NCBI GenBank assembly: GCA_030616165.1
Contig: JAUWXV010000115.1
Location: 1-11,360, forward strand
Direction: 5' to 3'
Source: a bacterium
GTDB lineage: Bacteria; SM23-31; JAUVVT01
Length of the DNA: 11,360 nt
Part shown: in pieces, positions 1-5,775 of the stretch
Layout: the number at the start of each line of letters is the position of its first letter
Numbering within the stretch: position 1 is the first letter of the stretch
Position numbers and translations under genes: made by a program
The notes under the pieces: model-generated
What the model saw: the letters and a program-made list of their open reading frames with translations, nothing else
What the model was told of the DNA's origin: nothing
Databases searched by the model: none

Positions 1-1616
1 ATATTTACAGCTAATTCAACCTCTCCAATGCTGAGATTTAATTCTCTTGCAACCTCTGAAATATCTTTATTCTGATTTAATAAACTATTGATTTCTTTAA
101 AATTAATCCTTTTATTTATTTCTTTTTTATTTTCTGGTCTCATATTTAATGAAAGCCTTACCTCTTCAACCTCCATATGAAGCTCTTTTGCTATCTTTAC
201 ATCATCCCATCCAAGATCATTCAACTTGTATACCGCAATATATTTATCTTTAATTGTAAAGAAATTATTATTTAATTTATATTTATTTTTTAGATTCGGC
301 GTTAATTCTTTTAAAGTTAAAATTTTATCAATTTTATTATTTCTATGTAAAATTTCCTCTTCAAGTAGGTCTACTTTTTCATACCTTCTTTTCTTTATAA
401 TATTGCTCTTCTTATTAGTTTTTGAATAGGTATCAACCAGTTTTTCCCGGAATTTATCTTTACTGGAAGTAGGGTAATATTTAGGAATTCTACCAAGTTT
501 TATATCCTTTTCAACAGACTTTTTGAAAACCTTTTCTAAATATTTCGACTCTTTACCTTTCCTTTTTTTATCTCTATTAAATAACTTTCTTGCAAGTAAA
601 AACCCTGCCGTTAATGCAAGAATCCCTCCAGTAGTATAAAAATACCACCAATTGAACAATAAAATTTTACCATCATTTTTTATATTCTCTTCTTCTAAAT
701 TTATCCCGGCATTAAAAAAATTAATTTTCTCTTTGATTGCATTTATTTCTTCTTCTTTATTTGTCTTCAGGGAGTCTATATCTGAAATATTGAACAAATT
801 ATTTTCGATTTGGTAACTATTTGTCTGTTCTTCTTCATCGCTGGGATTTAAATCAAATTTTTCATCAATAACTTCGGCAATTTCAGAAGAAACATAATCT
901 TCTTCACCTTCATCATCTCTATTTGTGGGCTCATCATTTTCGTTCCCGATTTTCTCTGATTCAAGAATCTGGAAAATATAACTAACGGTATTTTTGCCAA
1001 GGGATGAATTTTCCGGAATTTTTCTGAAATTTATTAATGCTTTTTGAGGTTCTCCAATCAGCATCCGAATTATTCCAGCATGAAAATATGATTCTTGATG
1101 ACCTGGTTCAATAGATATTGCTTTTCTGTATTCCTGAAGCGCCTTTTTATATTCACCACTATTTTCATATTTTAATCCGCGCCTGAAATATTCATTCGCC
1201 GATAACTCTTTCAGAACTATTTTAACATCAACTGCAAGTCGTAGAGGATCATTTAATTTAACTATATTGGTTAAAAATTCATTATTTGCCGAAATTACAA
1301 CATCTAACTCATTATTATTTATTTTGTTGAAATTAATTTCTTTCAAAACTATATTATCGAACCTAATACTTTTTGTATTAAAATTGTCGTCAAAAGTTGA
1401 ATTTAAAAACGAAATGACAATCTTTTTTTCAAACCAATCCTCCTTTATTTGGTATTTGAAAGGGGAATCAAAATCAAAAACCAGCCTCATACTTGTTCCG
1501 CGAAAACTATACCTTAAATCAGTAAGTTTACATTCCTGACCATTTAATAAAGAAACTGGAACCATCAAATAAAAAAGAAAAATAAACTTCTTAAATTTTT
1601 GCAATCTTTTTATCAT
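1..1616 (-). CDS. Exported AMIN-like/TPR membrane protein with two cytoplasmic HTH-like repeats (C-terminus cut by window edge)
   Basis: An uninterrupted frame from ATG at 1616 runs off the left edge after 538 complete codons. Order: N-terminal signal sequence (about 1-26, basic start, hydrophobic core, ending LLNGQ); a beta-rich AMIN-like domain (about 29-132, with LTDLRYSFRGTSMRLVFDFD and closing LNDPLRLAVDVK); TPR helices (about 138-220, with YFRRGLKYENSGEYKKALQE and ISIEPGHQESYFHAG); an acidic low-complexity linker (about 223-315); one membrane helix (about 325-343, TTGGILALTAGFLLARK, nucleotides near 644-588); a basic cytoplasmic linker; then two similar helix-turn-helix-like units at about 459-492 (KLNDLGWDDVKIAKELHMEV) and 505-538 (NQNKDISEVARELNLSIGEV). 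The second resembles the C-terminal module of SwrB-type and DUF2802 flagellar proteins. It starts 46 bases after the GAF gene, and its ribosome site is weak. Function unknown; it may link the envelope to flagellar assembly. Confidence 0.88.
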   Translation of the reverse strand, partial: MIKRLQKFKKFIFLFYLMVPVSLLNGQECKLTDLRYSFRGTSMRLVFDFDSPFKYQIKEDWFEKKIVISFLNSTFDDNFNTKSIRFDNIVLKEINFNKINNNELDVVISANNEFLTNIVKLNDPLRLAVDVKIVLKELSANEYFRRGLKYENSGEYKKALQEYRKAISIEPGHQESYFHAGIIRMLIGEPQKALINFRKIPENSSLGKNTVSYIFQILESEKIGNENDEPTNRDDEGEEDYVSSEIAEVIDEKFDLNPSDEEEQTNSYQIENNLFNISDIDSLKTNKEEEINAIKEKINFFNAGINLEEENIKNDGKILLFNWWYFYTTGGILALTAGFLLARKLFNRDKKRKGKESKYLEKVFKKSVEKDIKLGRIPKYYPTSSKDKFREKLVDTYSKTNKKSNIIKKRRYEKVDLLEEEILHRNNKIDKILTLKELTPNLKNKYKLNNNFFTIKDKYIAVYKLNDLGWDDVKIAKELHMEVEEVRLSLNMRPENKKEINKRINFKEINSLLNQNKDISEVARELNLSIGEVELAVN

Positions 1617-1662
1617 AATTTTATTTCAATTTCTCATTTAAGTGTTTTAACTGAATTTTTGT

Positions 1663-2439
1663 TTAACCTTTCGAGAAGGAATTTAATTTACTTTTATATT
1701 TTTTAACAATTTTTCCAGAATCTCTTAATTTTTTATTTACCCTTATATTCTCAATAGCAATTGCAGCCTGCTCCGTAAGAAGAGCTAACATCTCAAGGTC
1801 CTGTTTAGTAAATTTATTTTTAGGCTTTTTAGTATAAATCACATATATTCCCAAATCTTCACCAAGGATATATAAAGGAACAAAGACATAATTTCTCTCT
1901 GAGCCATTTTTCGGGTCATTAGAAAGTGTTTCAATATCAGAAACAACAACCGTCCTCCTCTCTTCAATTACCCAATTGATAATTCCCTCTTCCATATAAT
2001 TTTTTACTGCCCTATTGAGCCCTGAATCTTTATTCTTCAAGGTTAGTGATTTATATTCATTCCTTTCTTTATCAAAAAGAAAAATATCGCTTTCTTGTAC
2101 AGGCAAAACCTGTTTGGTTATATTAGTGAGTATTTTTAATATTCCAGATATCCTTTTAGAAAATCTTATAGTTTTAGACAATTTCTGCATATACAAGAGT
2201 TCATCAAAAGAATCTTTCAACTGCCTCTTTTCATCTTTTTTTTCTGAAATCGCTTTCTCTAAATCTTTGATTCTCTTTTCCAAGTTTGTTATCGTCCTCC
2301 GGTAGAGCCTATCAACATTTTTAAAAGATTTTATAATTTCCCTTACTTTATTCCGTTCATTACTATTTAGCATTCCAACAATTTTATTAAAATTATTTAT
2401 CTCTTTTTCTAAAATTTCATTAAAATCACTGGCTAACAT
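1663..2439 (-). CDS. Coiled-coil GAF-domain protein
   Basis: A soluble protein of 258 residues from the ATG at 2439; a TTG two codons earlier (2445) is possible. The first 85 residues or so are heavily charged and helical (EKEINNFNKIVG, NLEKRIKDLEKAISEKKDEK), very likely a dimerising coiled coil. A GAF domain follows at about residues 93-235: the helix ILTNITKQVLPVQESDIFLFD, ..IINWVIEERRTVVVSD, FVPLYILGEDLGIYVIY and the closing DLEMLALLTEQAAIAIENIR. GAF domains bind small ligands or act as dimer sensors. No GGDEF, kinase or ATPase output is attached, so it probably signals through a partner, most simply the HDOD protein, whose gene it overlaps by 14 bases. Neither start has a clear ribosome site, which fits translation coupled to the HDOD stop. 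Confidence 0.88.
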   Translation of the reverse strand: MLASDFNEILEKEINNFNKIVGMLNSNERNKVREIIKSFKNVDRLYRRTITNLEKRIKDLEKAISEKKDEKRQLKDSFDELLYMQKLSKTIRFSKRISGILKILTNITKQVLPVQESDIFLFDKERNEYKSLTLKNKDSGLNRAVKNYMEEGIINWVIEERRTVVVSDIETLSNDPKNGSERNYVFVPLYILGEDLGIYVIYTKKPKNKFTKQDLEMLALLTEQAAIAIENIRVNKKLRDSGKIVKKYKSKLNSFSKG

Positions 2440-3391
2440 GAGCAATTTTTTTATTTTTTATTTCTTTATCTTCTGATTCTAAAATTTCTTTTCCTTGAAT
2501 CAGATTAATGAATGTTTCTGCTTTTGTAAGCTCTTCTCTTAATTCAAAAATATAATAATCTAAATTAACGCTGCCATCCTTATTTCTTTTTAATTTTAAA
2601 CTATCAGCCACATCCGTATCAAATTTAGGTATTCCATTATCTCCAGAATTTCCGATTTTTGCAACTCTGGTAAGATAATTTGAAAAATGAACAATAGCAG
2701 ACTGCAGATAATCTTTCTCCGAATCTTTAGGATTATGATGATAAGCAATTAAATCAACAAGACGTTTGGGAAGATTCCACCTATCGGCAAGCCAGCTTCC
2801 TATCATCGCATGACTTATGCCGATTACTTTTTCTTCCGCCTCTATAAACAGCAAATTCTCATTTTTGACAGTCTCAATTATTTTTTTAAATTCAGGTTTT
2901 ATATACTGCTTAAGAACTAATTTCCCAATGTCGTGCAGAAGCCCTCCAACAAATACCTCCCCACTTATCATATATCCGCGGTCTCTTGCAATCATCCTTG
3001 CTGCAACTCCGCACGTTATCGAATGTTCCCAGAACCTGCTCATATCAAAATTGCTGTCTATATCCTTATCTGAAAACCATTCCCTCATCGAAGCACTTAT
3101 ACACAAATTTTTCAATGTATCAAAACCAAGCACCACAAGGGCAAGAGTTACAGTTGAAATCCTCCTTGGAAAACCGTAAAAAGATGAGTTTGCAAGTTTA
3201 AGAATCCTCGCAGTTAATACTTGGTCAGTAGATATAAGTTTTCCTAAGCTCTTGGCATTGGTCTTTGGATTGTCTATCATCTCTATTAATTTCGCAATTA
3301 ATGTCGGAAGAGGAGGAAGACTCAAAACTCTCTGTGCTATTCTCTTTATCCATTCTTTATTTCCAGAATGATTCAATTTTTTCTCCTGCAT
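2426..3391 (-). CDS. HDOD-domain signalling protein
   Basis: A 321-residue soluble protein with one HDOD domain, a relative of HD phosphohydrolases found in bacterial signalling. The domain spans about residues 15-245: the entry ..RVLSLPPLPTLIAKLIEMID, then SLGKLISTDQVLTARILKLANSSFYGFPRRISTV split over 48-81, FWEHS (120-124), GLLHDIGKL (150-158), GISHAMIGSWLADRWNLP (191-208) and AYHHNP (216-221). Histidines at 123, 153, 194 and 218/219 and Asp154 are kept. The last metal-ligand position, usually Asp in active HD enzymes, reads Asn in VHFSNYL, so catalysis is doubtful, as for HDOD proteins generally. Residues 250-321 form a charged helical tail with no recognised output domain. The start may be the TTG at 3376 rather than the ATG. 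The 3' end overlaps the GAF gene. A role in motility control is inferred from position only. Confidence 0.9.
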   Translation of the reverse strand: MQEKKLNHSGNKEWIKRIAQRVLSLPPLPTLIAKLIEMIDNPKTNAKSLGKLISTDQVLTARILKLANSSFYGFPRRISTVTLALVVLGFDTLKNLCISASMREWFSDKDIDSNFDMSRFWEHSITCGVAARMIARDRGYMISGEVFVGGLLHDIGKLVLKQYIKPEFKKIIETVKNENLLFIEAEEKVIGISHAMIGSWLADRWNLPKRLVDLIAYHHNPKDSEKDYLQSAIVHFSNYLTRVAKIGNSGDNGIPKFDTDVADSLKLKRNKDGSVNLDYYIFELREELTKAETFINLIQGKEILESEDKEIKNKKIAHVSQ

Positions 3392-3741
3392 TTATTCTGC
3401 CGATAATTCATCAAATAACAATATCTATCTTTTTTTCCACGATGGGATTCTTTTCTTTGTAATTTTTTTTGTTCTTCCTTTTTCTCTTCTTCTTCTTTCT
3501 CTTTTTTCTTTCTTTCTTTTTTAGAAAGGTTTAATTGTCTTTCTTTTTCTTTTTCAATTTGTATTCTTGCTTCTCTGGTTTGTGGAGTAGCCTGCGCTTC
3601 TTTCAATTTTTGGTCTTCTGCCTGCTGAACAATTGATGTATACTGCCTCTGTTCAGATTCCGGCTGTTGTGGTCTCGTCTGGTGTGCTCTTTCCACACCA
3701 GGAGTCTGAGCAATTATATTCTGAAAATCAACAGCCCTCAT
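3373..3741 (-). CDS. Charged coiled-coil protein of flagellar operon; probable frameshift near 3' end
   Basis: As read, 122 residues. It begins MRAVDFQNIIAQTPGVERAHQ, continues through a Gln-rich segment (about 20-50) and then a Lys/Glu-rich segment (about 60-98) likely to be helical or coiled coil. No signal peptide or membrane segment is seen, so it should be cytoplasmic. From memory, short proteins of this pattern (Q-rich start, charged middle, an IDI-type C-terminus) occur in flagellar operons of several phyla without known function. The last 19 residues as read, including RYCYLMNYRQNKC, look like out-of-frame sequence. If one A is removed from the A7 run at 3436-3430 the product ends GKKIDIVI at a TGA (3413-3411), giving about 109 residues and leaving a normal gap before the HDOD gene. 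AAGGAATT precedes the ATG. I am sure it is a gene, not of its function. Confidence 0.75.
   Translation of the reverse strand: MRAVDFQNIIAQTPGVERAHQTRPQQPESEQRQYTSIVQQAEDQKLKEAQATPQTREARIQIEKEKERQLNLSKKERKKKEKEEEEKKEEQKKLQRKESHRGKKDRYCYLMNYRQNKCRRKN
3374..3387 (-). promoter_or_regulatory. Ribosome binding site suggesting a TTG start for the HDOD gene
   Basis: Minus-strand AGGAG (3387-3383) is followed after six A residues by TTG (3376-3374). It lies inside the first codons of the ATG-started frame (ATG at 3391), which itself has no ribosome site. A TTG start would shorten the product by five residues (MQEKK). The TTG overlaps the TGA that ends the unshifted reading of the upstream gene. Confidence 0.5.
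3411..3436 (-). other. A7 homopolymer with likely frameshift; alternative gene end
   Basis: The minus strand reads GGA followed by AAA AAA GAT. Skipping one A gives GGA AAA AAG ATA GAT ATT GTT ATT TGA, translated GKKIDIVI and a stop at 3413-3411. Frame as sequenced runs on for 12 more codons past this stop, to TGA at 3375-3373. A shift in the other direction meets TAG at once, so only one frame gives a sensible terminus. Assembly error, true mutation, or slippage during transcription are all possible. Confidence 0.6.
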
Positions 3742-3760
3742 ATTTTATAATTCCTTTTAA

Positions 3761-4522
3761 TTATGCTTTTATAGCTTCCCGCAACTTCCCTTTTAAACTC
3801 AGTATAGTTTTAGTATGAATCTGCGAGATGCGAGATTCTGAAAGCTGCAAAACTTGTCCTATTTCATGAAGAGTCAACTCTTCATAATAATATAATGCTA
3901 TAACCAGTCTTTCAACCTCCGGAAGATTATCTATTGCTTTAATCATTATCTCTTTTAGTTCTCCTCTATTTATCTCTTCCATCGGATTTTCAGCCTTTTT
4001 ATCCTCTATGACCTCATGCAGACTGGCTTTCCCCCCATCTCCATTAAATATTGTCTCGTCCAACGACAAAAGGCTTGAGGTACCAATCTCTTTAAGTAGT
4101 TCAAAATATTCTTCCAGCGAAATATTAAGACTTTTTGAGATTTCTTCATCTGTCACAGGTCCTCCCTTTTTGCTTTCAAGTTTATAAATAGCCCTTTCAA
4201 GTTCTCTTGCTTTACTTCGCACAGAGCGAGGAACCCAATCCAATTTCCTTAATTCATCAAGAATCGCCCCTTTTATTCTGGGAATCGCATAACTTTCAAA
4301 CTTTACACCATATTGGGGATCATATCGGTCAATTGCATCAATTAATCCCATTATCCCACTACTTTCAAGATCATCCAGTTCTACCGAAGGCGGAAGAGAT
4401 ATCATCATCCGACCAGCCACATATTTTACCAATGATATATATTTGACTATCAGCTGTTCCTTGGTCTTTGTCTCCCTCTTCTTTTCATATTTCTCCCATA
4501 ATGGATCTTGTTGAAAACTCAT
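3761..4522 (-). CDS. fliA: FliA/SigD, flagellar sigma-28 RNA polymerase sigma factor
   Basis: Alternative sigma factor that directs RNA polymerase to late flagellar promoters (filament, motor, chemotaxis). At 253 residues it has the usual FliA/SigD/WhiG length. Region 2 spans about residues 23-100, with LVKYVAGRM, DDLESSGIMGLIDAIDRYDP and FESYAIPRIKGAILDELRKLDWVPRSVR, all diagnostic of this group rather than of sigma-70. Region 3 is about 104-150. Region 4 is about 188-250, with LPEVERLVIALYYYEELTLHEIG and a DNA-binding helix-turn-helix ending LSESRISQIHTKTI. AAGGAAGG lies about eight bases before the ATG. No anti-sigma FlgM gene is visible here. The gene follows the small membrane protein and precedes the charged protein by 19 bases, as part of the same unit. 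sigD is the name used in Bacillus. Confidence 0.95.
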   Translation of the reverse strand: MSFQQDPLWEKYEKKRETKTKEQLIVKYISLVKYVAGRMMISLPPSVELDDLESSGIMGLIDAIDRYDPQYGVKFESYAIPRIKGAILDELRKLDWVPRSVRSKARELERAIYKLESKKGGPVTDEEISKSLNISLEEYFELLKEIGTSSLLSLDETIFNGDGGKASLHEVIEDKKAENPMEEINRGELKEIMIKAIDNLPEVERLVIALYYYEELTLHEIGQVLQLSESRISQIHTKTILSLKGKLREAIKA

Positions 4523-4556
4523 CTTTTATACCTTCCTTAATTTTTTATCTCCTCAC

Positions 4557-4585
4557 AGATATTTTTATTTCACTTATAAATATCT
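4557..4585 (-). repeat. 8-bp perfect inverted repeat in the fliA leader
   Basis: On the minus strand AGATATTT (4585-4578) is followed after 13 bases by its exact complement AAATATCT (4564-4557). It lies entirely in the 71-base gap before fliA, upstream of two purine-rich ribosome-site-like stretches, GAGGAG and AAGGAAGG. No T-run follows, so it is not a typical terminator. It could be an operator or an RNA hairpin near the sigma-factor start. In DNA this AT-rich, chance is a real alternative. Confidence 0.35.
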
Positions 4586-4593
4586 AATCTCTT

Positions 4594-4833
4594 TTACTCT
4601 TCGGAGATTCCGCTCTCTTCTACCAATTCCTCTTCTTCCTCTACAATTTCTCTTCTTATTTTTTCAGTCATTTTTATAAATGAAACAGCAATCAATACAA
4701 GCAGTGTCTCTACTGCAATAAATGCGACAAACGAACGAAATATCAATGTTGCAGTCGGGATATTTCTCCATACACCTGCTATAAACAATACTGAAAAAAT
4801 TAAAAGACCCAATTTAAGAATTAATGCCTTCAT
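4594..4833 (-). CDS. Small two-helix inner-membrane protein with acidic tail, function unknown
   Basis: A 79-residue protein that I do not recognise as a named family. It has two predicted membrane helices, about residues 2-21 (ALILKLGLLIFSVLFIAGVW) and 31-53 (IFRSFVAFIAVETLLVLIAV), joined by a short turn with WRNIPTAT. A cytoplasmic tail follows: a basic start (KMTEKIRRE) and then a Glu-rich end (VEEEEELVEESGISEE). Positive residues lie at the extreme N-terminus and just after helix 2, so both ends are probably cytoplasmic. It lies 24 bases after flhG and 71 before fliA. No clear ribosome site precedes the ATG, and an in-frame stop three codons upstream rules out a longer form. Base composition resembles its neighbours. 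The operon position suggests an accessory role in basal-body assembly or sigma-factor control, but that is inference. Confidence 0.8.
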   Translation of the reverse strand: MKALILKLGLLIFSVLFIAGVWRNIPTATLIFRSFVAFIAVETLLVLIAVSFIKMTEKIRREIVEEEEELVEESGISEE

Positions 4834-4857
4834 AGTTTAAAAATATCTATGTTTACC

Positions 4858-5760
4858 TTAAGTAACAGTCTTCATATGAGAATTGAAAATTCTATCGAAA
4901 AATGATATCTTTTTTAATGAAACTTCTTTACTATTATAATCCAAAATAATTCTTTTCGCTATATTTCTAACACAAATCGAAGCAATTGACCTTGGATATT
5001 CAAGAACAAAGGGATTCTGTCTTCTGACCGCATTAATAACATTCTTATCGAAAAATACAGCACCCAAAATATTTATTTTAATATCAAGAAATTTATCCGC
5101 TGCATATTTTAACTTATTAATCGCATCTCTTCCTTCCTTCACAGACTTTATTTGATTTGCAATAATATTAACCTTTACATCATTTCCTTTTGCTGTGGAA
5201 ATCTTTATAAGGGCATAGGCATCCATAATTGATGTAGGTTCAGGTGAAACCAAAACTATCATTTCGTTCGCATTCGCAACGAAGTCAACTACATACTCAG
5301 CAATGCCAGCAGCAGTATCTATAAGAATCATATCATATTCTTCTTCAAGGGCTGCAAATTCTTTAATAAGCCGATTCTTAACTGAATTTTCAATCCCTAT
5401 AAAATCAAAAATGCCCGAAGGTGAAGGAAGTAAATATATTCCTTGAGGACCTTTAATAATAACTTCGCTTAATCTTTTATCCCCAGTTATAAAATCCTTT
5501 ATAGTATGGACAGGAGAAATCCCCATCAATACATCAAGATTTGCAAGGTTTAAATCTCCATCTATCAGAAGAACCCTTTTCTTAAACACAGATAAAGAAA
5601 TTGCGAGATTAAGGGCAAAATTTGTCTTTCCTACACCACCTTTTCCACTTGTTATTGCCAAAATCCTCGCATGACTTTTTTGGATATCATCCACAATATT
5701 TAATCTTCTCCCCACTTTCTCTTTTATCTCTCTAAGTCTTGATGCCTGGTCTTTTTTCAC
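4858..5760 (-). CDS. flhG: FlhG (YlxH/FleN/MinD2), ATPase controlling flagellar number
   Basis: MinD/ParA-type ATPase that partners FlhF to limit flagellar number and position. At 300 residues it has family length. The N-terminus has the DQAxxLR motif (DQASRLR, residues 4-10), known in this family as the helix that stimulates FlhF GTPase activity. The deviant Walker A is GKGGVGKTN (39-47). LLIDGDLNLANLD (64-76) is the ParA-type aspartate segment, and MILIDTAAGI (144-153) is the Walker B/switch II region. The C-terminus contains a basic-hydrophobic stretch, LKKISFFDRIF, which may be the membrane-binding amphipathic helix. The start is GTG at 5760, and GTGA overlaps the flhF TGA stop. AAGGAG lies nine bases upstream of the GTG, supporting this start. 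The name ylxH/minD is also used. Confidence 0.94.
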   Translation of the reverse strand: MKKDQASRLREIKEKVGRRLNIVDDIQKSHARILAITSGKGGVGKTNFALNLAISLSVFKKRVLLIDGDLNLANLDVLMGISPVHTIKDFITGDKRLSEVIIKGPQGIYLLPSPSGIFDFIGIENSVKNRLIKEFAALEEEYDMILIDTAAGIAEYVVDFVANANEMIVLVSPEPTSIMDAYALIKISTAKGNDVKVNIIANQIKSVKEGRDAINKLKYAADKFLDIKINILGAVFFDKNVINAVRRQNPFVLEYPRSIASICVRNIAKRIILDYNSKEVSLKKISFFDRIFNSHMKTVT

Positions 5761-5775
5761 AGGAAATTTCTCCTT
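5757..5775 (-). promoter_or_regulatory. flhF/flhG coupling junction: ribosome site plus overlapping stop and GTG start
   Basis: Minus-strand AAGGAG (5775-5770) sits inside the last flhF codons, nine bases before GTG, which shares GTGA with the flhF TGA. This is the classical layout for coupled translation. It matters because FlhG counteracts FlhF, so their ratio affects flagellar number. Confidence 0.7.

Noticed and set aside
2426-3391. HDOD protein considered as an active HD-GYP c-di-GMP phosphodiesterase
   Set aside because: There is no GYP motif, and the last metal-ligand position appears to be Asn; the layout is that of HDOD, not HD-GYP.
3447-3580. Long pyrimidine tract on the plus strand, considered as a triplex or regulatory element
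   Set aside because: It is fully explained by the Lys/Glu codons (AAA, AAG, GAA, GAG) of the charged protein on the other strand.
226-3818. Plus-strand open frames opposite the accessory genes (for example 1267-1539, 2015-2305, 2817-3179)
   Set aside because: They lie antisense to clearly coding minus-strand genes, have no ribosome sites, and their products are low-complexity hydrophobic or Ser/Leu-rich, as expected from the complement of AT-rich coding DNA.
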